Below are positions 47,901 through 58,103 of a stretch of DNA of 64,000 nt, one piece after another (positions within the stretch are counted from its first letter, which is position 1; each line of letters starts with the position of its first letter). A program made the translations under genes and the position numbers. The notes under the pieces are model-generated. The model was not told where the DNA came from. It saw nothing but the letters and a program-made list of their open reading frames with translations, and did not search any database. The stretch is from positions 496,001-560,000 of the forward strand of contig NZ_MRBS01000001.1 in the NCBI RefSeq assembly GCF_001922585.1, written 5' to 3'. This stretch comes from Pantoea sp. 1.19 (GTDB lineage Bacteria; Pseudomonadota; Gammaproteobacteria; Enterobacterales; Enterobacteriaceae).

Positions 47901-48086
47901 GGCGCCAGGATAGAGGGTCACAACCTGAATCGTCGGGTAATCCACTTCCGGTAGCGCTGAGACGGGCAGGGCGCGATAGCCGATAATCCCGGCGATCAGC
48001 AGGGCGATCATCAGCAGGGTGGTGGCCACTGGCCGCAGAATAAACAGGCGGGACGGGCCGCCCTGGGAAGGAGGAAGCGCCTGCAT
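44970..48086 (-). CDS. mdtB: RND efflux pump subunit MdtB
   Basis: 1038-residue RND transporter (E. coli MdtB 1040). It starts [30 protein letters not shown]. It has twelve membrane segments, the TM4 motif [19 protein letters not shown] and repeated [19 protein letters not shown] near the end. It shares its overall plan with MdtC but the two are clearly different subunits. It overlaps mdtA by one base (TGATG type). Confidence 0.95.
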   Translation of the reverse strand: MQALPPSQGGPSRLFILRPVATTLLMIALLIAGIIGYRALPVSALPEVDYPTIQVVTLYPGASPDVITSAITAPLERQFGQMSGLKQMASQSSGGASVVTLQFQLTLPLDVAEQEVQAAINAATNLLPNDLPNPPVYNKVNPADPPIMTLAVTSDAVPMTQVQDMVETRVAQKLSQVSGVGLVTLAGGQRPAVRVKMNAQALAARGLDSEAVRTAISEANVNSAKGSLDGPERAITLSANDQLKSAEGYRQLIVAYQNGAPVRLRDVASVEPGAENSWLGAWANRQQAIVITVQRQPGANIISTADTLRQLLPSLTASLPKSVTVKVLSDRTTNIRASVSDTQHELMLAMALVVMIIYLFLRNVPATIIPAVAVPLSLVGTFAVMVFLDFSINNLTLMALTIATGFVVDDAIVVIENISRYIEKGEKPLAAALKGAGEIGFTIISLTFSLIAVLIPLLFMGDVVGRLFREFAVTLAVAILISAIVSLTLTPMMCARMLSHDALRRQNRFSRASEAFFARVIARYGQLLNRVLRHPWLTLGVALGTLALTVLLWLWIPKGFFPQQDNGIIQGTVQAPQSVSFASMADRQRQVVSVIMRDPAVESVTSYVGVDGTNPALNSGRLQINLKPLDQREDRIPAVIARLQRQSDALPGIELWLQPVQDLTIDTSVSRTPYQFTLQAGSLDALGHWVPALLSELRALPQLQEVSSDWQDQGLEAFIRVDRDNAARLGISLADIDNALYNAFGQRLISTIYTQSSQYRVVLEQDSRETPGLAALDSIRLTGSDGAMVPLSTLAQVEQRHGALTINHLDQFPSTTFSFNVAPGYALEDAVNAITAAEQRLAMPADILTAFQGSTLAFQAALGNTVWLIVAAIVTMYIVLGILYESFIHPITILSTLPTAGVGALLALMLSGSELDVIAIIGIILLIGIVKKNAIMMIDFALAAEREQGMTPDEAIRQACLLRFRPILMTTLAALLGALPLMLSQGVGAELRQPLGIAMVGGLILSQVLTLFTTPVIYLLFDRLARATRGRLRQKEAE

Positions 48087-49297
48087 CAGCCGCGCTCTCC
48101 CTTCGCCGACTGCGCGTGACCGGCCGGCAGGGGGCTGCTTTGCGGCGCCACCACCTCGACGGTTGCGCCCTCGGTCAGGCGATCCACGCCGTCAGTGACA
48201 ACCCGCTGCCCGGCGGCCAGGCCGCTCTGAATCACCACAATCTCGCTGGTCTGAATACCGGTGGTCACCGCTTTTTTACTGACCCGGTTGTCGTCGTTGA
48301 CCACCCAGACAAAGCTGCCCTCATTGCCCATTTGCAGCGCGGCGCCCGGAATAACTACCGCATCTTGCAGGGTCTCAATCTTCAGGCGGGTGTTGACGAA
48401 CTGATTCGGAAACAGGCGGTCATCGCGGTTATCGAAGCGCGCTTTCAGCTTAATGGTGCCGGTGGCGGTATCAATCTGGTTATCCAGACTCAGCAGGCTG
48501 CCGCTGGCCAGCTGGGTGGTATTGGTACGATCCCACGCTTCCACCGGCAGCGCCGCGCCGCGGTGACGCGCCTGCAGCAGCTGTGGGATCACGTTTTCCG
48601 GCAGGGTGAAGAGCACATCGACCGGATGGGTTTGGGTGATCACGACCAGCCCGGCCGTGTCGCCGCTGCTGATGTAGTTTCCCACGTCCACCACCTTCAG
48701 GCCAACGCGACCGTCAATCGGCGCGGTTACCCGGCTGTAGGTCAGATTAAGGCGGGCACTCGCCACGCTGGCGCGATCGGCCTGAATCGTCCCTTCGGTT
48801 TCGCTGACCAGCGCCCGCTGGGTATCGAGTTCCTGACGGGAGATAACGTTGGTCTTCATCAGCTGCTGATAGCGCGCCAGATCGCGGCGGGCGTTGGCCA
48901 GCGTGGCTTCATCTTTTGCCAGCTGTCCCTCCGCCTGCGCCAGCGCCACCTCGAATGGCCGCGGATCGATTTCCGCCAGCAGGTCGCCGGCTTTCACCTG
49001 CTGCCCCTCGGTAAAGTGCAGCCGCATCAGCTGACCGTCGACGCGGCTGCGCACGGTCACCGTGTTGGCGGCGGTCACCGTCCCCAGCCCGGTCAGGTAT
49101 TGCGGCACGCTCTGGCTGCGGGCGGTGGCGGCCTGCACCGGTGCCTGGCCGCCGCCGCGCCGTCCCGCGCCGCGCCCGCCCGCCGCGCCCTCGCTGTTTT
49201 TTGCCTGCGGTGTGGCGTCATGGGTCAGCCGCCAGCCGCCATAGCCTGCGGCAGCAATCAGAATCACTAAGAGGGCAATCAGGGGTTTACGGCGCAT
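48086..49297 (-). CDS. mdtA: RND membrane fusion protein MdtA
   Basis: About 403 residues from ATG 49297 ([19 protein letters not shown]), which aligns with the E. coli N-terminal anchor; ATGs at 49336 and 49339 would add 14 residues without a ribosome-binding site. Lipoyl half-motifs [20 protein letters not shown] and [10 protein letters not shown]-type [15 protein letters not shown] flank a helical hairpin. The linker region is Gly/Arg-rich ([12 protein letters not shown]), longer than a typical periplasmic tether. It links MdtBC to TolC. A BaeR-box-like sequence lies about 80 nt upstream. Confidence 0.93.
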   Translation of the reverse strand: MRRKPLIALLVILIAAAGYGGWRLTHDATPQAKNSEGAAGGRGAGRRGGGQAPVQAATARSQSVPQYLTGLGTVTAANTVTVRSRVDGQLMRLHFTEGQQVKAGDLLAEIDPRPFEVALAQAEGQLAKDEATLANARRDLARYQQLMKTNVISRQELDTQRALVSETEGTIQADRASVASARLNLTYSRVTAPIDGRVGLKVVDVGNYISSGDTAGLVVITQTHPVDVLFTLPENVIPQLLQARHRGAALPVEAWDRTNTTQLASGSLLSLDNQIDTATGTIKLKARFDNRDDRLFPNQFVNTRLKIETLQDAVVIPGAALQMGNEGSFVWVVNDDNRVSKKAVTTGIQTSEIVVIQSGLAAGQRVVTDGVDRLTEGATVEVVAPQSSPLPAGHAQSAKGERG

Positions 49298-49375
49298 AGC
49301 AGGACTCGCTCTCCGGCAAAAAAAGGGCAGTTTCATCATGAAAATATCAGCGACCAGTTTACTCAGTATAAACCG

Positions 49376-49393
49376 GGTAAAAATGGAGGAAAT
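49376..49393 (-). promoter_or_regulatory. candidate BaeR box upstream of mdtA
   Basis: On the minus strand ATTTCCTCCATTTTTACC matches 13 of 18 positions of the known BaeR site (TTTTTCTCCATDATTGGC), including the TCCAT core. It is about 80 nt upstream of the mdtA start, a suitable distance for activation. Match by eye only. Confidence 0.5.
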
Positions 49394-49527
49394 AAGGATA
49401 TCATCGCCGGCCCGGGTAAGGCGCGCTCTCCGTCGGGGGCGCGGCGCAATCGCCCACTTTGTGCGCAGCCGCTCGCGAGGCTTTGCTACACTTGGTCACT
49501 TGCGCTAACCCATAACAGGAGCCTTCC

Positions 49528-50490
49528 ATGAGCACATTCTCTCTGCGTCCGCTGGGCCGCAGCCCGCTGCAGGTCCCGCCGCTCACTTTTGGCGGTAACG
49601 TCTTTGGCTGGACGGTGGATGAAGCCACCTCGTTCTCCCTGCTGGACGCGCTGGTCGACAACGGGCTGTTTTTTATCGACACCGCCGACGTCTACTCCCG
49701 CTGGGTGCCGGGCAATCAGGGCGGCGAGTCCGAAACCCTGATTGGCAAATGGCTGAAAAAGAGCGGGAAGCGCGATCGCATCGTGCTGGCCACCAAGGTG
49801 GGCATGGACCTCGGCGAGGGGAAAACCGGCCTGTCGGCCAGGTGGATCCGCGCGGCGGTAGAGGCGTCGCTCACCCGGCTGCAAACCGATCGTATCGATC
49901 TTTATCAGGCGCACCGCGATGATGCCGACACGCCGCTGGAGGAGACCCTGCAGGCCTTTGACGATCTGATCCGGGCCGGCAAGGTTCGGGTCATCGGCGC
50001 CTCCAATTACAGCGGCGCGCGGCTGGAGGCGGCGCTGCAGGTCAGTGAGCAGCACGGGCTGGCGCGCTATGAGACGCTGCAGCCGGAGTACAACCTGTAC
50101 GATCGCCGCGACTACGAGCAGGATCTGGCGCCGGTGGTCAGTCGCCACGGCCTCGGGGTGATCAACTATTATGCGCTGGCCAGCGGTTTCCTCAGCGGCA
50201 AATACCGCACGCCGGCCGATGCGGCGAAAAGCGCGCGCGGACAGGGGGTGGTGGATAAGTACCTCAACGATCGCGGCCGGGGCATTTTGCAGGCGCTGGA
50301 TGCGGTGGCCGCTGAGCAGAACGCCAGCGTGACTCAGGTGGCGCTGGCGTGGCAAATCGCCCGGCCGGGCATCACCGCGCCCATCGTCAGCGCCACCTCG
50401 CTGTCGCAGCTGCATGAGCTGGTGCGCGCGGCCACGCTGACGCTGACGCCAGCGCAGCGAGATGCCATCGACCGCGCCTCCGCCGGCTGA
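49528..50490 (+). CDS. aldo/keto reductase
   Basis: 320-residue NADPH-dependent (beta/alpha)8 oxidoreductase. Catalytic residues: Asp in FIDTADVYS, Tyr in the same motif, Lys in LATKVGMDLG, His in YQAHRDD. The phosphate-binding region near residue 220 and ending is TAPIVSATSLSQL. It resembles broad-specificity YajO/Tas-type enzymes. GGAG precedes the ATG. Its last about 130 bp form the first unit of a tandem duplication, but the frame ends normally. Confidence 0.9.
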   Translation: MSTFSLRPLGRSPLQVPPLTFGGNVFGWTVDEATSFSLLDALVDNGLFFIDTADVYSRWVPGNQGGESETLIGKWLKKSGKRDRIVLATKVGMDLGEGKTGLSARWIRAAVEASLTRLQTDRIDLYQAHRDDADTPLEETLQAFDDLIRAGKVRVIGASNYSGARLEAALQVSEQHGLARYETLQPEYNLYDRRDYEQDLAPVVSRHGLGVINYYALASGFLSGKYRTPADAAKSARGQGVVDKYLNDRGRGILQALDAVAAEQNASVTQVALAWQIARPGITAPIVSATSLSQLHELVRAATLTLTPAQRDAIDRASAG

Positions 50491-51040
50491 GCGGCCGCGG
50501 TTCAGCCCGGCGTCCGCTGCGCCCGGCGCGCCGGCCGGGCATCACCGCGCCCATCGTCAGCGCCACCTCGCTGTCGCAGCTGGATGAGCTGGTGCGCGCG
50601 GCCACGCTGACGCTGACGCCAGCGCAGCGAGATGCCATCGACCGCGCCTCCGCCGGCTAAGCGGCCGCGGTTCAGCCCGGCGTCCGCTGCGCCCGGCGCG
50701 CCGGCCGGGCATCAGCGCGGCTATCGTCAGCGCCACCCCGCTGTCGCAGCGGGATAAGCTGGTGCGCGCGGCCGCGCCGAGGCCAGCGCAGCGCGACGCC
50801 ATCGACCGCGCCTGCGCCGGCTAAGCGGCCGCGGTTCAGCCCGGCGTCCGCTGCGCCCGGCGCGCCGGCCGGGCATCACCGCGCCCATTGTCAGCACCAC
50901 CCGGCTGTTGCAGCGGGATAAGCTGGTGCGCGCGGCCGCGCTGACGCCAGCGCAGCGCGACGCCATCGACCGCGCCTGCGCCGGCTGCGCGGCCGCGGTT
51001 TAGCCCAGCGTCAGCTGCGCCCAGCGCGCCAGCCCGGCGG
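50361..51040. repeat. four-unit tandem duplication (170/170/164 bp) of a convergent 3' junction
   Basis: Units start at 50361, 50531, 50701 and 50865 with CCGGCCGGGCATCA. Each unit holds the last about 130 bp of the aldo/keto reductase gene, a short spacer containing GCGGCCGCGGTT and about 30 bp resembling the end of yegD. Unit 2 differs from unit 1 at only two positions by eye; units 3 and 4 are more diverged. Unit 4 runs into the true yegD 3' end. No additional gene lies in 50491-50999. Confidence 0.9.
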
Positions 51041-52352
51041 TCACCGAGCCAAAATCGTCCCCGCTGGCCAGCGGAATCTCCGGCCAGCGCTGCTGCAGCG
51101 CCGCGCGGATCAGCGGCGAGCGTGCGCTGCCGCCGGTCAGGTAAATCACGTCCGGTCGGGTCTCGCTCAGCGCCATGGCCAGGGAGACCTGTTCGAGGAT
51201 CCGCTCCAGCGGCTGGGCAATCGCTTCCGGCAGCGCGGATTGCTGCAGGGTGGTCTCCAGGCCGTCGGCGATAAACGCCAGCGATGTCAGCGACGAGGCC
51301 GTCGCCGATAAGGCAATTTTGCTCTCTTCCGCGGCGCGGACCAGCCGGTACCCCAATCGCTGCTGCCACACCTTCAGCAGTCGGGCAACCGCATCGGGAT
51401 CGGCCGCATCGCGCACCATCTCCTGCAGCTGTTTGCGGGTGGCGGCGGCATAAAAGTCGCTTTGTGCCGGCACGTCGTTAATGGCCACCGCGTTCCACCA
51501 CGGCAGCGCCGGCAGGGCGATGCCGCGCTGGGTGGTGGTGCCGAGTCCCAGCTGGGGCATCAGCGTCTTAAAGGCCAGCATAATATCCAGATCGTTACCG
51601 CCGACGCGGCAGCCGCTGTGGCCCAGCAGGCTGGCGCTGCGGTCGACCTGCTGCTGCCACGCCGGGCCCATCAGCAGCAGCGAGCAGTCGGTGGTGCCGC
51701 CGCCGATATCCACGACCAGCACGCGGGTCTCCTCGCTGAGCGTCGCTTCAAAATCCAGCCCCGCCGCGACCGGCTCAAACTGAAACGCCACCTGGCGGAA
51801 GCCGGCGCGCGCCGCGGCGCGCGCCAGAATGCCCTGCGCCTGGGCGTTTGCCTCATCGCCGCCCAGCCCCTGAAAGTTCACCGGACGGCCAATCACCGCG
51901 CCGCTGATCGCGTGGTTCAGCGCCGCCTCTGCGCGCTGGCGGATGTTCAGCATCATCGCGCACACCAGATCTTCAAACAGCGCCAGCTGTTGCGGTTTCA
52001 GCCCGCTGGCGCCGAGGAACGATTTGGGGGACTTCACAAACCAGGTCTCATCGGGATCGGTCATGTAGCTGGCCAGCGCATCCAGGCCGAACTGCACCGC
52101 CTCCGGGCCAATCTCCAGGTCCTCTTCGCGGTTGGCGCGCAGGGCGCGCTGCAGCATGGCGCGGTTCTCTTCGTGGGGCGTGGGGACCCGGTGGTGACGG
52201 AACAGCCACTCGGAGATTGCTTCGCGACTGGTGCCGGAAATCATGGAAGGCAGCCACGGCGAACCGTTATGCAGCGGCAGCAGTTCGGCCACGCTGTTGC
52301 GCATCACCGCCACTGAACAGTTCGCCGTACCATAGTCAAAACCAATAAACAT
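51000..52352 (-). CDS. yegD: Hsp70-family protein YegD
   Basis: 450-residue actin/Hsp70-fold ATPase, the size of E. coli YegD. Phosphate loops MFIGFDYGTANCSVAVMR and VLVVDIGGGTTDCSLLL; adenosine motif IYLTGGSARSPLIR. It lacks the long Hsp70 substrate domain. ATG 52352 is chosen because GGAGGGAG directly precedes it and the protein then starts as in E. coli; the longer frame from 52481 is not supported. Function is uncertain; it is an atypical chaperone relative. Confidence 0.93.
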   Translation of the reverse strand: MFIGFDYGTANCSVAVMRNSVAELLPLHNGSPWLPSMISGTSREAISEWLFRHHRVPTPHEENRAMLQRALRANREEDLEIGPEAVQFGLDALASYMTDPDETWFVKSPKSFLGASGLKPQQLALFEDLVCAMMLNIRQRAEAALNHAISGAVIGRPVNFQGLGGDEANAQAQGILARAAARAGFRQVAFQFEPVAAGLDFEATLSEETRVLVVDIGGGTTDCSLLLMGPAWQQQVDRSASLLGHSGCRVGGNDLDIMLAFKTLMPQLGLGTTTQRGIALPALPWWNAVAINDVPAQSDFYAAATRKQLQEMVRDAADPDAVARLLKVWQQRLGYRLVRAAEESKIALSATASSLTSLAFIADGLETTLQQSALPEAIAQPLERILEQVSLAMALSETRPDVIYLTGGSARSPLIRAALQQRWPEIPLASGDDFGSVTAGLARWAQLTLG

Positions 52353-52863
52353 CACTCCCTCCGGGGTCGCGGCCAGAAAAAAGGGAGCGACTGTAGCCTG
52401 TCTTGCCGCCGCGGGCAAGGCCAAACTCAGCGCGGGCGTTGCCTGCCGCCTGGGGGCCACGTCGGGTGAAGTGACCGGCAATTCAGGGTGATGCCAGCGC
52501 GGGAGGGGCGAGGCCCGGACTTCGCCCGGCGTGGAGAGTCTGACGCGGATGCCGCTATCCCCTTGTCCCGCCCACGTGGGTCAGGGGAGGCGCCGGCGGC
52601 GGGAAGCGGGCGGTGGAGGTAAAACGCGTCGGCAGCCGTCCTGCCGCGATCGGCGGGCCTGACGGACGGCGGCGGCGATCGCGGCGATGTTGCCGAGCGG
52701 GTCGCGCACCGGTCGGCGCCGGACAGACCGCCGGCGTTCAGGGGCGGAGCGTCGGGCCTACCGCGGAACGGCCCGGCGCCATCAGATAAGCGGGATTCGC
52801 GCGCCTGGCTAACGGCGGGAGCGCGTCTCCCCGCGGTGAGGTTGGGGGGCAAAACCCGCGCGC
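52353..52863. other. 511-bp GC-rich gap between dgcE and yegD, alkA position
   Basis: E. coli carries alkA between yegD and yegE. Here only GC-rich sequence remains, with an open minus frame (52427-52852) of low-complexity composition. I could not recognise AlkA motifs. The segment next to 52352 must contain the yegD promoter. Confidence 0.5.
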
Positions 52864-55800
52864 TCAGCGGATAGCAAAATAGCCTTCGGCAAGCAGCTCA
52901 TGCAGCGCGCGGCGTTCGCCAATCGCGCTGCCCCAGGCGCCTTCCACGCCAATATGACTCAGCGTTGTCAGCGTCGCCGGCAGATCTACCGGGCCGGCAA
53001 GGGTAGTCATATTCAGCCGCTGGGCATGGCCGTGAATGATCGAGGCCATCATTTCATCCATCAGATTACAGTGGATATTGGCGACCAGCTCCGGATTCAG
53101 GCTCAGGTAATCAATCTGATCGCTGCGCAGCTGGCTGAAGGCCTCCAGATTGCGGCCAAACGCGGTGACAAGGATCCGACAACCCAGCGCTTTCAGCTGC
53201 TGCAGGTGGTAGTGAATCAGCGGATTCTCCTCCAGCACCGCATCCAGCTGCACGGCAATCAACAGCAGCGTGGGGCAGAGCGTACTGTGCCGCAGCGCCT
53301 CGAGAAAATCCTGGCACACGCTCTTATCCCGCAGCCCGGCCGCCGAAAGCGGCAGCGAAAGGGTGATCCCTTTTTTGGCCACGCCGTCGGCAAACTGACT
53401 GAAGAAGGTGTGGATCACTTTTCGGTCCAGTTCGACCTGCAGTGCGCAGCTTTGCAGCCCGCGGCGGAAGCTGGCCTCGTCTATTTCCCTTTCGTCGGGC
53501 GCAATCAGGCGCAGCTCGGTGAGCCACAGGCTGGTGGTGTCGGTCAGGCGCGGCGGACTGACCGGCCAGGCGCAAAAGCGGAGCGGGCGCTCGCGCAGCA
53601 CCCATGCGTTCTGCTCCTGGCTGAGCGACAGCGTGCGCGTGGCCTGCTGCTGCTGTTCATACTGGGCTATCTGTCCGCGGCCGCGGTGTTTGGCGTTGTA
53701 GCAGGCAATGTCGGCCTGCGTCAGCACCTCGCTGGCCTGGTGGTTACCGGCGTTAATCAGCGTCAGTCCGGCGCTGGCCCCCACCCGGTACAGGCGACCT
53801 TCCCAAATAAAGCGGTGATGGTTGATCGCGCTGACGATCCGCTGCACCCCCTCGCGCGCCTGCTCCAGCGTGCAGTCGGGCAGCAGAATGCCGAACTCAT
53901 CGCCGCCGAGGCGGGCGAGGAAATCGCTGGTGCGCAGCGTGCGCAGCATCAGCGCCGCCAGTTCGCACAGCAGCGCATCGCCGGCGGCGTGGCCGGCGGT
54001 ATCATTCACCGATTTAAAACGGTCGAGATCGACAAACGCCAGCACGTGCTGCTGACCAAATTCGCTGGCCCCAAGCAGCAGGCGCTTCAGCTGCAGCTCA
54101 AAGTTCATGCGGTTTGGCAGACGGGTCAGCATGTCATGGGACGCGCTGTAGCTGAGGCGCTTCATCATCTCGCGCGATGCGCTGACATCATTGATCACCA
54201 TCACGCTGCCTATCTGATTGCCGTCGAGGGTTTTCAGCGGCGTGATGCTGTAGTGAATATCATATTGCGAGCCGCTCTTGCTGTGCAGCACCAGCTCCTC
54301 TTCCAGATTCGGGCTGGATTTGGCGCCCGGCAGATCGCACAGCAGCAGGTTGTCAATGACCGGTCCGCTGCGGCCGCGGGTAACGTGCAGAACGGTGGCG
54401 AGATTTTTGCCGGCGGCGTCGGCCTGCGTCCAGCCGCTCATCTTCTCCGCTACCGGGTTCATGAAGGTGACGCTCATCTCCTCATCGGTGCTGATCACCG
54501 CTTCACCGATCGAGTCGAGGGTAATTTGCATCCGCTCCTTCTCCTGGAACAGCGCTTCGTTCAGTTCGCTAAGCTGGCTGATATCCTGCACGATGCCGAG
54601 CATGCGCGTTACCTGGCCCTCCGGACCGGACTGCGCCTGCGCCTGCGTGCGCAGGTAGCGCACGCCGGAGAAGGTTTCGATGCGGTGCTCTACGTTCAGC
54701 GGATGACGGTCGGTGAGCGCCGACTCAATGGCGCCGCGCACCCGGGCTTTATCATCAGGAAGAATCCGCGACATGATCAGCGCGTAGTTTGGCTCGGTGC
54801 TGGGGTTGACCTCGTAGATCTCAAACATCCGCTTGTCCCAGTTCATCTCGCCGGTTTGCACGTTCCACTCCCAGACGCCGATGCCGCCGGCTTCGTTGGC
54901 CAGCGTAATCCGCTCCATCAGCCGCTGATTGATCTGCTCCGAGCGCTTCAGCTCGGTAATGTCTTCAATCTGGGCAATCAGGTAGAGCGGTTGCCAGGCG
55001 TCATCGCGCACCAGCGAGACCGCCAGCAGCACCCAAACGATATGCCCATCACGGTGCAGGTAGCGTTTCTCGAGGGTGTAGTTGTCAATGTCGCCCTGCA
55101 GCAGGGCGTCAAACTGGCGCAGATCGGCGTGCAGATCGTCGGGGTGCGTCACCTGCTGAAAATCGAGCCTGAGCAGCTGCTCGGGGGGATAGCCCAGCAG
55201 GCGGCAGAGGGATTTGTTGACCTGCAGCCATTTACCGGAGGGCGCCACCAGCGCCATGCCGATGGTGGAGTACTCCATCGCGTGACGAAAACGGGTCTCG
55301 CTTTCGCTGATGTGCTTTTTTTCTTCGCGGAACGAGGACATCACCAGCGTCATTACCTGACAGGGGATCAGCGCCAGCATAAACGGCAGCCACGGGGCGC
55401 TGAGCATCAGCGACGAGGAGGCCGGAGAGAGCGTGTGGTCATACTGGGTGGAGAGCTGCAGCGACAGCATCACCAGGTTGATCAAAAAGATGGTGAAGGC
55501 TTCAAAGCGCGGCAGGCGTACCGCACACCAGAACAGGATAACCACAATAAAGGTAAACGGTGAGGGCAGGTAGTGCAGCGCCACGTAGCTGAGGATCAGC
55601 GTGGCGGCCAGCGTCAGCAGGGTTTCCAGCAGCTGCGCACGCCGGAGCTGCTTAACATAGTCCCGGCGCCACAGCAGCGCCACCGGCGCCAGCGCCATGG
55701 TACCGATGATTTCCGACAGCACCCAGACACCGATAAAGCTGCTGGCCGCCTCCCCGGTATAGCGAAAGATAACCAGCGCCAGAGCGCCGGTTAACAGCGG

Positions 55801-56205
55801 GGCGAAGAGGCCCGAGATGAGGATAAGCTTACCCCAGCAGGTCAGGCTGTGCAGCGGGGCCCGCGGATTCAGCAGGCGCCGCAGCAGCAGGCCGGCCAGC
55901 AGCGCATGCAGCAGGTTCAGCAGCGGAAAAATCACGCTACTGATGCTGATGCCAAACAGGCTGAAGTTGGCGGTGACCACCCCGCACAGGCTGCCGGTCA
56001 GGGCCAGCGCCAGCTGCGCAGCGCGCAGGCGGAAGACCAGCACGGTCATCAAGGCGGAGGGGAACCACAGCGGTGAAATGTCACTGTTCAGCAGAATCAG
56101 CTGCAGGCAGAGCAGCGTCAGCAGGAAGGCGATGAGGCCGGGCAGGGCGGCGTAGCGCCAGCTTACGGACTGTTTAGTAACCGGTTGGAGTGTGTCTGAT
56201 GTCAT
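52864..56205 (-). CDS. dgcE: diguanylate cyclase DgcE (YegE)
   Basis: 1113 residues. An N-terminal MASE1 membrane sensor (about 1-300), then three PAS regions (ETRFRHAMEYSTIGMALV; GIGVWEWNVQTGEMNWD; TLDSIGEAVISTDEEMS). The GGDEF domain has an intact active site (RLGGDEFGILLPD) and the inhibitory RxxD site (RTSD five residues before it). The C-terminal EAL-type domain lacks EALLR and DDFGTGYSS, so it is degenerate as in E. coli YegE. It makes c-di-GMP and would favour biofilm and exopolysaccharide production; the pilus and EPS operons in the window are plausible targets. Confidence 0.93.
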   Translation of the reverse strand: MTSDTLQPVTKQSVSWRYAALPGLIAFLLTLLCLQLILLNSDISPLWFPSALMTVLVFRLRAAQLALALTGSLCGVVTANFSLFGISISSVIFPLLNLLHALLAGLLLRRLLNPRAPLHSLTCWGKLILISGLFAPLLTGALALVIFRYTGEAASSFIGVWVLSEIIGTMALAPVALLWRRDYVKQLRRAQLLETLLTLAATLILSYVALHYLPSPFTFIVVILFWCAVRLPRFEAFTIFLINLVMLSLQLSTQYDHTLSPASSSLMLSAPWLPFMLALIPCQVMTLVMSSFREEKKHISESETRFRHAMEYSTIGMALVAPSGKWLQVNKSLCRLLGYPPEQLLRLDFQQVTHPDDLHADLRQFDALLQGDIDNYTLEKRYLHRDGHIVWVLLAVSLVRDDAWQPLYLIAQIEDITELKRSEQINQRLMERITLANEAGGIGVWEWNVQTGEMNWDKRMFEIYEVNPSTEPNYALIMSRILPDDKARVRGAIESALTDRHPLNVEHRIETFSGVRYLRTQAQAQSGPEGQVTRMLGIVQDISQLSELNEALFQEKERMQITLDSIGEAVISTDEEMSVTFMNPVAEKMSGWTQADAAGKNLATVLHVTRGRSGPVIDNLLLCDLPGAKSSPNLEEELVLHSKSGSQYDIHYSITPLKTLDGNQIGSVMVINDVSASREMMKRLSYSASHDMLTRLPNRMNFELQLKRLLLGASEFGQQHVLAFVDLDRFKSVNDTAGHAAGDALLCELAALMLRTLRTSDFLARLGGDEFGILLPDCTLEQAREGVQRIVSAINHHRFIWEGRLYRVGASAGLTLINAGNHQASEVLTQADIACYNAKHRGRGQIAQYEQQQQATRTLSLSQEQNAWVLRERPLRFCAWPVSPPRLTDTTSLWLTELRLIAPDEREIDEASFRRGLQSCALQVELDRKVIHTFFSQFADGVAKKGITLSLPLSAAGLRDKSVCQDFLEALRHSTLCPTLLLIAVQLDAVLEENPLIHYHLQQLKALGCRILVTAFGRNLEAFSQLRSDQIDYLSLNPELVANIHCNLMDEMMASIIHGHAQRLNMTTLAGPVDLPATLTTLSHIGVEGAWGSAIGERRALHELLAEGYFAIR

Positions 56206-56351
56206 TCAGTGTTCCAGCGAATGGCTGCAGGACGCCGCCGTAAAGCAGACGTCACCCTGATAACGATGCTAACACATGTGCGATATTCTGCCCGGTCTAA
56301 AACGCAGGAATGTTGGCTTTCTTCTGCTTTCTGCGGGTTTTGCGGCATCGG

Positions 56352-57002
56352 TTACTGACGCGCCGGTGCGGCATCGGCTTCGGGTCTGGCCGCCTGGCCC
56401 ATGTCGGTGCGTTTCCAGGGGCGATCCCGTCCGCTGACCTGCAGCGACAGCTGCTGCAGCAGATACTGCGTTTTGGCGGTTTTTCCCTGGCTCACCAACA
56501 GCAGCGGCAGCAGCATCGCCGCCGCCAGCTGTACCAGGGTGAAGCTCCGCAGGCGGGTATGCCGCTGGCTGAGCAGAAACGCACTGCTCAGCACCAGCCC
56601 CAGCAGCAGGCCGGCAAGCACTTCGCTGTCGGAGTGGGCGTTCAGAGTGAGTCGCGAGACGCCCACCAGCACCGCCAGGGCGTAGCCCAGCGCAATCAGG
56701 CTGCCGCGCACCGCGGCGGAAAAACCGCCGCCCACCAGCCAGAACATCACCGGCCACAGGGTTGCCGCCATCGCGGTGTGGCCGCTGAAGCCGGTAAAGT
56801 CGAGGCGCTGATTGCCGATGCCCCAGCCCATAAAGGCCAGCTTTGACAGGCTGACGATCAGGCCGGTCAGGCCAAACACCGCCACCCAGTACCCGGCGGC
56901 CCGGCGGTTATCGCTTTTCCACAGCAGCAGCAGGGCGATGATCGCCGCGGTGGGGATCAGCAGCATGCTGTCGCCAAAATAGGTCAGGGTTCTCCAGCTC
57001 AC
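56352..57002 (-). CDS. PAP2-family membrane phosphatase
   Basis: 216 residues with several membrane segments. The PAP2 motifs are visible: FSGHTAMAATLWP (SGH with catalytic His) and GVSRLTLNAHSDSEVLAG (SRxxxxxHxxxD). GTG at 57002 is chosen because AAGGAGG lies just upstream and the family start (V/M-x-W-x-T-L-T-x-F-G-D-S) follows; a frame from 57236 is spurious. It probably acts on undecaprenyl-PP or lipid phosphates. It is upstream of dgcE on the same strand. Confidence 0.85.
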   Translation of the reverse strand: MSWRTLTYFGDSMLLIPTAAIIALLLLWKSDNRRAAGYWVAVFGLTGLIVSLSKLAFMGWGIGNQRLDFTGFSGHTAMAATLWPVMFWLVGGGFSAAVRGSLIALGYALAVLVGVSRLTLNAHSDSEVLAGLLLGLVLSSAFLLSQRHTRLRSFTLVQLAAAMLLPLLLVSQGKTAKTQYLLQQLSLQVSGRDRPWKRTDMGQAARPEADAAPARQ

Positions 57003-57342
57003 GCGGCCTCCTTCGGTTACCGACGCCTCCACGGGCGTCACGGGCAGGCAGTGTAGCGGGGATGCGGGCCGTTGCCTAAGCGTAAAGTCTGAATGTGGCG
57101 CACTCCGGTGGCCGCTGGCAGCGGCGGGCGATGCTTTTTTCTGGCATCGCCTGGCGCGAATCCCTATAATTGCCGCACCCTTACCGCCGCCGGTGGCCGG
57201 CCTCGGATCCGGCGGCGGTGAGGTGAGCTGCATCATTCCGCGACTATCCGGACCAGCGTCCGTCGGCTGAGGCGTTATCGCCGGTTAGCGGGCGCCCCCG
57301 GTGACCGTCGCGCTTCTTTGAAAATACCAGGTTCAACTATTT

Positions 57343-57981
57343 ATGACTGATTCTCACCCGTGCGTCATTGTCGGCATTGCCGGCGCCTCTGCATCCGGAA
57401 AAAGCCTTATTGCCAGTACGCTGTATCGTGAAATTCGCGCGCAGGTGGGCGATGAAAACATTGGCGTAATCCCGGAGGACGCGTACTACAAGGATCAGAG
57501 TCACCTCACCATGGAAGAGCGGATAAAAACCAACTATGACCATCCCAGCGCCATGGATCACGACCTGCTGCTGAGCCACCTGCAGGCGCTGAAAGCGGGG
57601 CAGGGGATTGAGCTGCCGGTGTACAGCTACGTGGAGCACACCCGCACCGCCGAAACGGTGCAGCTGAAACCGAAAAAAGTGATTATCCTTGAGGGCATTT
57701 TGCTGCTCACCGACGCGCGACTGCGCGACGAGTTGAACTTCTCCATTTTTGTCGACACGCCGCTGGATATCTGTCTGATGCGCCGGATGAAGCGCGACGT
57801 CAATGAGCGCGGACGCTCGATGGATTCGGTGATGGCACAATATCAGAAAACGGTGCGGCCGATGTTTTTGCAGTTTATCGAGCCCTCCAAGCAGTATGCC
57901 GATATCATCGTGCCACGCGGAGGGAAAAACCGCATCGCTATCGACATCCTGAAGGCGAAAATTACCCAGTTTTTTGCCTGA
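57343..57981 (+). CDS. udk: uridine kinase Udk
   Basis: 212 residues (E. coli 213). P-loop [14 protein letters not shown]; the uridine-binding [32 protein letters not shown] and [13 protein letters not shown] follow the family order. It phosphorylates uridine and cytidine using GTP or ATP. It is followed 122 nt later by dcd. Confidence 0.96.
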   Translation: MTDSHPCVIVGIAGASASGKSLIASTLYREIRAQVGDENIGVIPEDAYYKDQSHLTMEERIKTNYDHPSAMDHDLLLSHLQALKAGQGIELPVYSYVEHTRTAETVQLKPKKVIILEGILLLTDARLRDELNFSIFVDTPLDICLMRRMKRDVNERGRSMDSVMAQYQKTVRPMFLQFIEPSKQYADIIVPRGGKNRIAIDILKAKITQFFA

Positions 57982-58103
57982 TACCGCCGGCGGCGAGCCG
58001 GGATCGCGGCCCGCCGCCTGAACCCGAGTCATTTCTCTGTTACCCTGAGTAGCGGAGCCGCTCGCCGCCCCCGCGCGGCGCGCAACCAAGGGAGTGAAGC
58101 ACC

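Noticed and set aside
50387-50966. Three similar minus frames of about 80 codons in the tandem array
   Set aside because: They repeat because the DNA repeats; they are antisense to reductase 3' ends and show no gene features.
52427-52852. 141-codon minus frame in the alkA position
   Set aside because: Low-complexity Arg/Pro/Ala composition and no AlkA motif on either strand.
52900-55563. 887-codon plus frame opposite dgcE
   Set aside because: Antisense shadow of dgcE; no signal, domain or ribosome-binding site.
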